From positions 1 to 10,486 of the forward strand of contig JAQTQF010000041.1 in the NCBI GenBank assembly GCA_028712345.1: a stretch of DNA of 10,486 nucleotides. Reading direction: 5' to 3'. This DNA is from Phycisphaerae bacterium. GTDB lineage: Bacteria > Planctomycetota > Phycisphaerae > Sedimentisphaerales > UBA12454. The notes beneath the pieces are model-generated. The model saw only the letters and a program-made list of their open reading frames with translations, was not told the DNA's origin and ran no database searches. Made by a program: the position numbers and the translations under genes. Positions 1 through 5,801 of this stretch are shown one piece after another (positions within the stretch are counted from its first letter, which is position 1; each line of letters starts with the position of its first letter).

Positions 1-2
1 GC

Positions 3-380
3 TGGTGGCACTATAAAAAACTGCTGTTCTTTATCAGCCCGGCCATTATCATCGTCTCGCTTGCGATTGTCGTTTTATCCGGCAGTCTTGCGATGCAGCT
101 TTTGGCCGCGGCGCTGGGCGGAATAGGCTACGGCTTTGTTTACAGCTCTCATCAGTATTACGGCGTTTCGGGCGGAAACAAGCGGTCGGCTCTTATGGCA
201 ATTCACGAAACCACCCTCGGCGCCGGCGTCGCTACCGGTGCGCTGTTCGGCGGCATTTTAAGCGATGGGTTCGGAAGATATTCCCCTTATAAATATGCCG
301 GTTGGTTTATCGTTATGGCCGGAATGGTTCAGATAATTGTCTGGTTTTCGATGAGGCGAAGAGTGATTACCGCTCGCTAA
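3..380 (+). CDS. Major facilitator superfamily transporter, C-terminal part
   Basis: The frame is open from the left edge to a TAA stop, so this is the last 125 residues of a longer membrane protein; the start lies outside the window. Four hydrophobic stretches are visible, at about residues 8-32, 33-53, 62-86 and 97-118. They are separated by short loops, including a charged one (GGNKRSA) and a loop ISDGFGR-like (LSDGFGR) typical of MFS carriers. It ends in a basic cytoplasmic tail (MRRRVITAR). The substrate cannot be told from this fragment. A hairpin repeat and a possible terminator follow the stop codon at once, and the next gene faces the other way, so this is probably the last gene of its transcript. 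The family call rests on overall look, not on a complete domain. Confidence 0.7.
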   Translation, partial: WWHYKKLLFFISPAIIIVSLAIVVLSGSLAMQLLAAALGGIGYGFVYSSHQYYGVSGGNKRSALMAIHETTLGAGVATGALFGGILSDGFGRYSPYKYAGWFIVMAGMVQIIVWFSMRRRVITAR

Positions 381-383
381 CCT

Positions 384-410
384 CGCTGCCGTTCCGGCAG
401 CGGCTAAACA
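384..410 (+). repeat. Hairpin element with GCTAAACA tail, copy 1
   Basis: Bases 384-391 (CGCTGCCG) pair perfectly with 395-402 (CGGCAGCG) around a three-base loop, TTC. The tail GCTAAACA (403-410) follows directly. The same design with a different stem sequence recurs at 5734-5760, and partly at 5681-5706 and 2777-2824. It lies four bases after the stop codon of the transporter gene. Confidence 0.75.
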
Positions 411-445
411 TTCCGGCCGCTTACGCGGAATATTCCCGCGACTTA

Positions 446-480
446 CCCGCCAGAGGCGGGCTGGGCTTTTATTATTTTAT
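446..480 (+). terminator. Possible Rho-independent terminator of the transporter gene
   Basis: CCCGCC (446-451) pairs with GGCGGG (455-460) around the loop AGA. A T-rich run starts at 467 (TTTTATTATTTTATTTA). Six bases separate this stem from the T run. An alternative pairing of 449-453 with 461-466 (one bulged base) would end the stem directly at the T run. It sits between the transporter and the recombinase that converges on it. The inner hairpin CCGCCAGAGGCGG also occurs at 2789-2801, so it may be a repeat that happens to terminate. Confidence 0.45.
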
Positions 481-1416
481 TTATGGTCTGGGGTGAAACT
501 TTTTGTGCATAGTTCTTAATCTTTCCTGGTCAACATGGGTATAAATTTGTGTCGTTGCAATATCGACATGACCGAGCATTTCCTGAACACTTCGCAAATC
601 CGCTCCGCCGCTTAGCAAATGCGTCGCGAAGCAATGGCGAAGCGTATGGGCCGTCATCTGCCGTGACAGACCCGAATATCTGGCGTATTTTTTCACGATT
701 CGCCAGATTTCAATCCTGCTTAAAGGCCTGCCCGTCCTGCTCAACAGCAGCCAATCGCCGCTGAACGGCTTGGAAAGAGTGGGACGGCATTGTGAAATAT
801 ATTGCTCTATAACGCCCGAAGCGGTTTTGTTTAGCGGGATTATTCTTTCTTTTTTGCCTTTGCCCATACACCTTACATATCCGATTTTCAAATTTACATC
901 GCCCAGATGAAGACCTGCCGCTTCGCTTGCCCTTGCGCCGGTGGCGTAGAGAAGTTCCAACAGCGCACGGTCGCGAAGATAAAATGGTTCTTTTTCGTCC
1001 GGCGAGTCGAGCAACTTTGCGACCTGGTCCTTATTGCAAACTATCGGCAACCGCTGCCATAACTTCGGGCTCTCAAGAAAGACCGTTAAATCATCTTCGA
1101 TGTGGCCGAGCATTCGGCAGAAACGGAGAAACATTTTTATTGCGACTACCGAGCGGTTTATCGATGCTTCGGCTTTACCTTTTTTTGAAAGAACTTTTAG
1201 ATATTCAAACAGCAGGGGGCCTGTTATTGCTTTTGGTGTTTCGACAGTTTTAGATAGGCAAAAATCGCTAAAATCCATCAAGTCTCTGCCGTAGCCGAGT
1301 ATTGTATTTTCGCCAAGTCCTGCTTCGATATTGAGGTAATCCAGGAAGGACTTTACCGTCCTGCCCAGTTTCTGAGCGAGTAGTTTTTCGCTTAAATTTT
1401 GAACTTGTAAGGACAT
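481..1416 (-). CDS. xerD: Tyrosine site-specific recombinase, XerD type
   Basis: The protein has 311 residues, close to the usual XerC/XerD length of about 300. Residues 17-105 form the N-terminal SAM-like core-binding domain and about 120-300 the catalytic domain. All six expected active-site residues are present: R162 (ATGARASE), K186 (GKGKKER), H257 and R260 (HTLRH), H283 (LGHVD) and the nucleophile Y292 (IYTHV). The end, IYTHVDQERL followed by HKKFHPRP, is more like XerD than XerC. In its family the enzyme resolves chromosome dimers at dif with a partner recombinase; no partner gene or dif site was recognised here. The ATG at 1416 is chosen because AGGG stands eight bases upstream; a TTG at 1452 is also in frame but has no ribosome site. 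The gene stands alone, convergent with the transporter. An integrase role is possible but no mobile-element boundary is visible. Confidence 0.88.
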   Translation of the reverse strand: MSLQVQNLSEKLLAQKLGRTVKSFLDYLNIEAGLGENTILGYGRDLMDFSDFCLSKTVETPKAITGPLLFEYLKVLSKKGKAEASINRSVVAIKMFLRFCRMLGHIEDDLTVFLESPKLWQRLPIVCNKDQVAKLLDSPDEKEPFYLRDRALLELLYATGARASEAAGLHLGDVNLKIGYVRCMGKGKKERIIPLNKTASGVIEQYISQCRPTLSKPFSGDWLLLSRTGRPLSRIEIWRIVKKYARYSGLSRQMTAHTLRHCFATHLLSGGADLRSVQEMLGHVDIATTQIYTHVDQERLRTMHKKFHPRP

Positions 1417-1513
1417 CTTAGAGACCCTAAAAAAGCTTAACCATAGAATCAAAATCCCGAAGCACTAAATCCAAAATTTCAAACAAACTCAAAAATTCAA
1501 TTTTTAAGTCTGG

Positions 1514-1537
1514 ATTCCCGCTTTCGCGGGAATGACA
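1514..1537 (+). repeat. Hairpin element with GACA tail, copy 1
   Basis: ATTCCCGC (1514-1521) pairs with GCGGGAAT (1526-1533) around the loop TTTC, followed by GACA. Bases 2683-2706 hold the same element with only loop changes, and 8621-8641 a shortened form. The unit lies about 100 bases upstream of the recombinase start and has no T run, so it is more likely a dispersed repeat than a terminator. Confidence 0.8.
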
Positions 1538-1781
1538 ATATAATATCATATGTTATCGTGTATTAGATATTGTTTCGAATTTCGTATTTGCAACCATATT
1601 AGCACATAATCAGACATTCTTAGTTAGTAGCCCTATAATATGCTGTTTTTAGGATAAAATCGTAATATATGTTTCATTGCTATCTGCTTTTTCGTCAATA
1701 TCCCTGCCTTTGCCTTAATAATTCCGGCTGGGTACAATCTTGTCTCCACCGTTTAGGAGAGTTTTCTGTAATGTATTTTTC

Positions 1782-1810
1782 TTGATTTTTGCCGGATAAT
1801 ATGGTACAAT
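1782..1810 (+). promoter_or_regulatory. Sigma-70-like promoter of the isomerase gene
   Basis: TTGATT (1782-1787) and TACAAT (1805-1810) are separated by 17 bases. Transcription would start near 1817, giving a leader of about 45 bases. A ribosome site GAGGA (1854-1858) precedes the GTG start at 1863 with a short four-base gap. Confidence 0.55.
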
Positions 1811-1862
1811 GAATGCTTGTAAGTTTATGTTCTAACAAATGTTATAATTTTTCGAGGATTCG

Positions 1863-2651
1863 GTGGCAGGTTTTTGGAGGAAGATACCTATATTACTACT
1901 AATTGTTTTGGCAATGGCAAGCTTTGTCTTTGCGCAAAATAATCCCCGCGTTGTTATTGAAACCAACATAGGCAATTTTACCGTAGAACTTTTCAATAGC
2001 CAAGCTCCAATAACCGTGGATAATTTCCTCGATTATGTCAATCGCGGCTTCTATGACTATTTGCTGTTTCATCGGATTATCGAAGGTTTTATGATTCAGG
2101 GCGGCGGCTTTTATATTGACGAAAATTATTATATTTTTCCTCGCACGCCGGACAAGCCTGCTATAATCAATGAAAGCTATAACGGCCTGAGCAACCTTCG
2201 CGGCACAATTGCGATGGCTCGCGCAGGCGAACCAAACTCGGCAACCACACAGTTTTTCATAAATCACGCTGACAATCTGTTTCTCGACCGCGCCAATGCC
2301 GACGACGGTTTTGGTTATTGCGTTTTTGGGCAGGTAACCGAGGGTATGGATGTCGTCGACGCTATCGCTATGGTAGAGACGGCTAACATAGGAGGCGGAT
2401 TTGAAAATTTCCCTGTTAATCCGATTGTCGGTATTTATGCCGCTTATGCTCTGCCCTGCAACAGCCCGGAGTGCAGTGATTTTTCCGGCGATGGCAAAGT
2501 GAACTTTAAGGACTTTGCGATTTTCGCCTGGTATTGGATGAATAACGACTGCAATTCAGCAAATGATTTTTGCGGACGATGCGACCTTAATTACAGCGGA
2601 AGCTGTGATGTATTAGACTTGGGCGTATTTGCGGGTAACTGGCTGAATTGA
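1863..2651 (+). CDS. Secreted cyclophilin-type peptidyl-prolyl isomerase with dockerin-like tail
   Basis: This 262-residue protein starts with a signal peptide (R6, K7, hydrophobic 8-23, cleavage probably after VFA at residue 24). Residues about 29-180 are a cyclophilin domain, which catalyses cis-trans isomerisation of Xaa-Pro bonds. Visible motifs are FHRI with the catalytic arginine R71, MIQGG, NSATTQFFIN, and GYCVFGQV. Residues about 206-262 hold two dockerin-like calcium loops: D206, S208, D210, N214, D217 and D241, N243, S245, D249, D252. Each is followed by an FA.xW-type helix (WYWM, GNWL). Six cysteines lie between 199 and 248 and could form disulfides outside the cytoplasm. The start is GTG, chosen because it gives a complete signal peptide and has GAGGA upstream. 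In this group such tails are thought to attach or sort secreted proteins; the partner is not in this window. It appears to be a single-gene transcript. Confidence 0.88.
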   Translation: MAGFWRKIPILLLIVLAMASFVFAQNNPRVVIETNIGNFTVELFNSQAPITVDNFLDYVNRGFYDYLLFHRIIEGFMIQGGGFYIDENYYIFPRTPDKPAIINESYNGLSNLRGTIAMARAGEPNSATTQFFINHADNLFLDRANADDGFGYCVFGQVTEGMDVVDAIAMVETANIGGGFENFPVNPIVGIYAAYALPCNSPECSDFSGDGKVNFKDFAIFAWYWMNNDCNSANDFCGRCDLNYSGSCDVLDLGVFAGNWLN

Positions 2652-2682
2652 ATAAACCAGTTATCAAAAACGATTAATATAG

Positions 2683-2706
2683 ATTCCCGCTTGCGCGGGA
2701 ATGACA
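2683..2706 (+). repeat. Hairpin element with GACA tail, copy 2
   Basis: ATTCCCGC (2683-2690) pairs with GCGGGAAT (2695-2702) around the loop TTGC and is followed by GACA. It matches the copy at 1514-1537 except in the loop and in the flanks. It lies 31 bases after the isomerase stop codon. Confidence 0.8.
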
Positions 2707-2776
2707 AGGAATAATTACCACTCATTTACCCGATTTCACTAAAGTCTTCGGATGGACAGGCATTCGGGACACTGAA

Positions 2777-2824
2777 CCCTGCCATGGTCCGCCAGAGGCG
2801 GATAAATTATGGCAGGGCTAACCA
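2777..2824 (+). repeat. Nested double hairpin with GCTAACCA tail
   Basis: The outer stem CCCTGCCAT (2777-2785) pairs perfectly with ATGGCAGGG (2809-2817). Inside its loop sits a second perfect hairpin, TCCGCC (2788-2793) with GGCGGA (2797-2802) around AGA, the same core as at 447-459. The tail GCTAACCA (2817-2824) is one base off the GCTAAACA tail of the other elements. It reads as one repeat carrying another in its loop. Confidence 0.65.
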
Positions 2825-2900
2825 CGAATCCCGCATCACGCTGGGTACTGGGCTAAACAAATACTGAATACCACATACCGACAACTCCTGTTATTTAATC

Positions 2901-2929
2901 TTGAGACTTTATCTCCTTGGGCTTATAAT
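2901..2929 (+). promoter_or_regulatory. Strong sigma-70-like promoter of the lipoprotein-galE-glk run
   Basis: TTGAGA (2901-2906) and a perfect TATAAT (2924-2929) are 17 bases apart. The start site would be near 2936, leaving a leader of about 24 bases with the ribosome site AAAGGA (2947-2952) seven bases before the ATG. No operator-like repeat is evident around it. Confidence 0.75.
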
Positions 2930-2959
2930 GCCGGTGAACAAATTTTAAAGGATTAAAAA

Positions 2960-3607
2960 ATGGGAAAGACACGGACTAACGCTGTTGTTTTCAGACACGG
3001 ATTAACACGGATTAACACTGTTAAAACATATTTCTCTGTGTCCTCCGTGCTCTCTGTGGCTATTGTAACGGTTTGCCTGTTAAGCGGATGCGCAAAAAGG
3101 CAGCAATTCGAGCCCAAGCCTGTCTGTCTGGCCGGGACGGATGCCAAACTGGCGATGGCTGAGGCTGAAAAGGTTTTAATCAGGATGAATTTCGTTGTTG
3201 ATAAGATTGACCCCAACAGCGGGGTAATGAGAACCAAACCTTTGACCGGCGGACAATTCTTCGAGTTGTGGCGAAAAGACAACCGCAGCAGCTACAGCAG
3301 GAATATGGCAAATATTCACACCATTCGGCGAACGGCGGAGCTGCAATTCGCTCAGGAAAACGAACAGATGTGTATAAACTGCAATGTAAAGGTCGAGAGG
3401 CTTTCTGTGCCGGAAAAGGAAATCGACAGCTCGTCAAGGGTTTACAGCCTGTTTTCTGACAGCGATTCGTCGAGTCAGAGAATGCAGCTTAACGCAGAGC
3501 AAAAGAGAAAATCCGAATGGGTAGACATAGGGCGGGATAACGGTTTGGAAGATTATATTCTCACAAAAGTGAATAAGCAAATCAGCAAGACGAAGGGCAA
3601 AAGATAA
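2960..3607 (+). CDS. Predicted lipoprotein of unknown function
   Basis: This 215-residue protein has a lipobox, LLSG followed by C44, after a hydrophobic stretch at about 25-41. It should be exported and lipid-anchored in a membrane. The part before the cysteine is long (43 residues against the usual 15-25), and much of it is encoded by repeat DNA: ACACGGATTA units (2995-3016) and a 9-base tandem array (3034-3060). The mature part has a charged domain of about 60-155, with the motifs GVMRTKPLTGGQFFELWRKD and a CxxC (C138, C141), then a Ser-rich and Lys-rich end. It resembles conserved planctomycete lipoproteins that I cannot tie to a function. AAAGGA lies seven bases before the ATG. Its stop overlaps the galE start (TAATG), which suggests translational coupling with sugar-nucleotide metabolism, possibly cell-surface glycan work; that link is inference. 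Confidence 0.72.
   Translation: MGKTRTNAVVFRHGLTRINTVKTYFSVSSVLSVAIVTVCLLSGCAKRQQFEPKPVCLAGTDAKLAMAEAEKVLIRMNFVVDKIDPNSGVMRTKPLTGGQFFELWRKDNRSSYSRNMANIHTIRRTAELQFAQENEQMCINCNVKVERLSVPEKEIDSSSRVYSLFSDSDSSSQRMQLNAEQKRKSEWVDIGRDNGLEDYILTKVNKQISKTKGKR
2995..3062 (+). repeat. Tandem repeat DNA inside the lipoprotein signal peptide
   Basis: ACACGGATTA occurs twice in tandem at 2995-3014, with a variant ACACGGACTA at 2969-2978. It is followed by three 9-base units, CTCTGTGTC, CTCCGTGCT and CTCTGTGGC (3034-3060). The second part is the reverse complement type of the array at 8584-8610. In frame it reads SVS, SVL, SVA, which is the hydrophobic core of the signal peptide. Confidence 0.75.
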
Positions 3608-4590
3608 TGAGAGTTCTGGTTTGCGGCGGAGCGGGGTATATAGGCAGCAATATGACGGCAATGCTTGCAGGGGCCGGGCACGAGCCGATTGTGTATGATA
3701 ATTTGAGTTCGGGACATAGAAAAGCCGTTAAAGACGCTGAGTTTGTCAGGGGCGATTTGGCGGATTTCGATTTGCTTGTAAAAGTTCTCAAAGAGAAAAA
3801 AATAGACGCGGTAATGCATTTTGCAGCGTTTATAGAAGTCGGCGAATCGGTCAAAGAGCCGCTAAAATTTTATCATAATAATTTCTGCAATACCCGCAAT
3901 CTTCTGGCGGCAATGGAAAAATGCGGGGTAGGAAGATTTGTTTTTTCGAGCAGCGCTGCGGTTTACGGTGTGCCTGAGAAAACACCCATAACCGAAGAGC
4001 AGGTTAAAAATCCAATCAATCCTTATGGAGAAGGCAAGTGGATAGTTGAGAGGATGTGTCATTTTCAAAGCCTGACAGGGAGGCTTAATTATGCAGCTCT
4101 TAGATATTTTAATGCCTGCGGAGCGGGGCAAAACTGCACGCTTGGCGAAGACCATCGGTCGGAGAGTCATCTTATTCCGCTGGTAATTGCCGCGGCAATG
4201 GGGAAAAGGAAAGATGTAAAACTATTCGGTGCCGATTATCCTACCGCTGACGGGACCTGCGTAAGAGATTACATTCATATCGAAGACCTCTGCTCGGCAC
4301 ATCTGCTTGCTCTTGGAAAACTTCAGAGCCAAAGCGAGCTGGTTTGTAATCTCGGCAACGGTAAGGGCTATTCTGTTCGGCAGATTATCGAGACCGTAAA
4401 AAAAGTGTCGGGCAAAGATTTTAAGGTTACCGAAGCTGCCCGCAGACAGGGCGACCCGCCAATCCTGACAGCAGATGCAACCAGGGCGATAAACGAGCTT
4501 GGCTGGAAAGTTAAGTTTCCGCAGCTTGAAAAAATAGTTGAAACAGCCTGGAACTGGCACAATAAATATCCTGACGGTTACGGCGACTGA
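3607..4590 (+). CDS. galE: UDP-glucose 4-epimerase
   Basis: GalE interconverts UDP-glucose and UDP-galactose in the cytoplasm using bound NAD. The 327-residue length suits the short-chain (extended SDR) family. The Rossmann motif is GGAGYIG (residues 7-13), with D31 ending the second strand (VYDNL) for the adenosine ribose. The catalytic triad residues are visible: S116 in SSSAAVYG, Y140 and K144 in PYGEGK. Further family motifs are HFAAFIEVGES (71-81), LRYFNACGA (165-173) and CVRDYIHIEDL (218-228). The ATG shares its A with the TAA stop of the lipoprotein gene, and no separate ribosome site is needed if translation is coupled. glk follows after 22 bases. Specificity for glucose or N-acetylglucosamine derivatives cannot be settled by eye. 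Confidence 0.93.
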   Translation: MRVLVCGGAGYIGSNMTAMLAGAGHEPIVYDNLSSGHRKAVKDAEFVRGDLADFDLLVKVLKEKKIDAVMHFAAFIEVGESVKEPLKFYHNNFCNTRNLLAAMEKCGVGRFVFSSSAAVYGVPEKTPITEEQVKNPINPYGEGKWIVERMCHFQSLTGRLNYAALRYFNACGAGQNCTLGEDHRSESHLIPLVIAAAMGKRKDVKLFGADYPTADGTCVRDYIHIEDLCSAHLLALGKLQSQSELVCNLGNGKGYSVRQIIETVKKVSGKDFKVTEAARRQGDPPILTADATRAINELGWKVKFPQLEKIVETAWNWHNKYPDGYGD

Positions 4591-4612
4591 GATTTCTGAA
4601 AAGGTTTGTGCT

Positions 4613-5704
4613 ATGGAAACAAAATGGCTTACAGATAATTATACCCGCCAGAGATTAGTTCTGGCAGCGGATATCGGCGGGACAAATACCAATATTGGGC
4701 TTGTCTCAAAAAATGAAAACGATTTTGTTTTAATCGCTAAATTTACTCTTAAGACAAACAGCATAAAAAAATTTACTGATTGTTTCAAATCTGTTTTGGC
4801 CCAGATTCTCGCAAAAAACGCCGAACTGGTTCCTGATGTCTGCTGTTTGAGCACGGCGGGGCCTATTGAAAATAACCGGTGCGAATTGTCAAGCATCGAA
4901 GCGATTGTCGATGCAGGCGAAATCGGCCAGGCGGTTGGTACAAAGACAATCATAATAAATGATTTTTCAGCGATAAGCTATGCGCTGCCTTTGGTGGATG
5001 TCAACGATAAGACACGAATCACAGCGTTGAGGCATATTGACGGTTCTATTGCTGCTCAGAGCGGAAGTGTCAGGGCAGTTGCGGGGGCGGGGACGGGACT
5101 TGGAGTTGGAATCCTTATGGAGAGAGGGAACGATTATTTTGTCTGCCCATCGGAGGGCGGGCATATCGCGTTTTCCTGTTTTGACGAGCAAAGCAGAGAA
5201 CTGCACGAATATATAGCCGGGCGATTTGGTGAACTAATGGAATCACAGCTTTTCGTTTCGGGCGTGGGGATTAAAAATATTTTTTATTTTTTCAAGGAAG
5301 CCAAGAAAGTCGCAATGACCGGTTGTTTGAAGGATATCGATGAGGCAAACGACGCCGATAAACCTGCAATGATAGCGGATTGTGCTAATGAGAATGAAGT
5401 GTGCCGGGATATTATTCGGCTGTTTGTTGAATGCTACGGGCGATTTGCGGGAGATGTCGCATCATTTATCGTTCCGACGATGGGGTTGTACCTGGCGGGG
5501 GGAATCGCGGGGAAAAATGAAAAATATTTTATCGAAGACGATTTGTTTATGAGGTATTTCGAGGGGTGCTATCATCCCGGAGTAAAAAAGATATTAAAAA
5601 CTATTCCTGTGTATATAATCAGGGACTATTCGGTTTCGTTGTACGGGGCGGCGAACGCGGCGTGCCGGATAAACGATAATTCCGACCACGGTGGTCGGGG
5701 CTAA
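4613..5704 (+). CDS. glk: Glucokinase
   Basis: This 363-residue protein is a Glk-type (PF02685-like) kinase that would phosphorylate glucose with ATP to glucose 6-phosphate. The phosphate motif DIGGTNTNIGL starts at D20, the catalytic aspartate is D117 (IINDFSA), the second ATP motif is GAGTGLGVG (158-166), the sugar-binding EGGH is at 181-184, VSGVG at 215-219 and the adenosine motif GGIAGKN at 296-302. It is longer than the usual 320 residues, mainly through inserts around 230-265. The ATG at 4613 is chosen because AAAAGG lies eight bases upstream; a start at 4538 would overlap galE by 53 bases without a ribosome site. The last seven residues (SDHGGRG) and the stop codon come from a hairpin repeat (5681-5706). 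It is the third gene of the lipoprotein-galE run. Confidence 0.9.
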   Translation: METKWLTDNYTRQRLVLAADIGGTNTNIGLVSKNENDFVLIAKFTLKTNSIKKFTDCFKSVLAQILAKNAELVPDVCCLSTAGPIENNRCELSSIEAIVDAGEIGQAVGTKTIIINDFSAISYALPLVDVNDKTRITALRHIDGSIAAQSGSVRAVAGAGTGLGVGILMERGNDYFVCPSEGGHIAFSCFDEQSRELHEYIAGRFGELMESQLFVSGVGIKNIFYFFKEAKKVAMTGCLKDIDEANDADKPAMIADCANENEVCRDIIRLFVECYGRFAGDVASFIVPTMGLYLAGGIAGKNEKYFIEDDLFMRYFEGCYHPGVKKILKTIPVYIIRDYSVSLYGAANAACRINDNSDHGGRG

Positions 5705-5706
5705 AC
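5681..5706 (+). repeat. Hairpin element with GCTAAAC tail, copy 2, overlapping the glk end
   Basis: CCGACCA (5682-5688) pairs with TGGTCGG (5692-5698) around CGG, extended by a T-G wobble (5681 and 5699). The tail GCTAAAC (5700-5706) follows and contains the TAA stop of glucokinase. Tail and design match the copies at 384-410 and 5734-5760 while the stem sequence is unrelated. Confidence 0.7.
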
Positions 5707-5732
5707 GAGGTTGCTGCGGCCTCGCAATGACA
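5706..5732 (+). repeat. Imperfect hairpin with CAATGACA tail
   Basis: CGAGG (5706-5710) pairs with CCTCG (5720-5724) around nine bases, followed by CAATGACA (5725-5732). The ending CCTCGCAATGACA resembles a repeat commonly seen between genes in many bacterial genomes (recollection, not checked). It is wedged between two GCTAAACA-type elements. Confidence 0.5.
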
Positions 5733-5733
5733 T

Positions 5734-5760
5734 CGTCGCCGTGCCGGCGACGGCTAAACA
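5734..5760 (+). repeat. Hairpin element with GCTAAACA tail, copy 3
   Basis: CGTCGCCG (5734-5741) pairs perfectly with CGGCGACG (5745-5752) around TGC, followed by GCTAAACA (5753-5760). Compared with 384-410 the stem bases change on both arms so that pairing is kept, while loop length and tail are the same. Confidence 0.75.
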
Positions 5761-5801
5761 ATATGAAAAACTAAATGATATTTTTTAAGGTAAAATTTTC
5801 G

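Larger units (their letters stand above)
1417..1862. other. AT-rich intergenic region
   Basis: This 446-base stretch separates the divergent recombinase and isomerase genes and must hold both promoters. It contains one hairpin repeat with an AATGACA tail (1514-1537) and a good promoter-like pair for the isomerase (1782-1810). No open reading frame with a plausible ribosome site, no tRNA and no riboswitch-like structure was found in the rest. Confidence 0.7.
2652..2959. other. Repeat-rich intergenic region
   Basis: This 308-base gap contains a hairpin with GACA tail (2683-2706), a nested hairpin (2777-2824), a lone GGGCTAAACA (2850-2859) without a clear stem, and a strong promoter (2901-2929). 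No coding sequence is supported. It contains no T-rich hairpin that would clearly end the upstream transcript. Confidence 0.7.

Noticed and set aside
384..460. A CRISPR-like array from the repeated hairpins
   Set aside because: The hairpins have no regular spacing, differ in stem sequence, are scattered over the window and have no cas genes nearby.
481..1416. The recombinase as integrase of a mobile element
   Set aside because: No attachment repeats, phage genes or cargo surround it, and its C-terminus is like the housekeeping XerD.
1417..1452. A TTG-initiated extension of the recombinase by 12 residues
   Set aside because: There is no ribosome site before 1452, whereas the ATG at 1416 has AGGG eight bases upstream and gives the normal family length.
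4538..4612. A 25-residue N-terminal extension of glucokinase overlapping galE
   Set aside because: It has no ribosome site and reads through the end of galE in another frame; the ATG at 4613 has AAAAGG at a good distance and starts just before the DIGGTN domain.
5681..5760. Rho-independent terminator after glk
   Set aside because: The hairpins are strong but none is followed by a T run on either strand; they fit the repeat families better.
5775..5801. A nine-residue extension of the kinase-like protein
   Set aside because: No ribosome site lies before the ATG at 5775; AAGG at 5787-5790 favours 5802.
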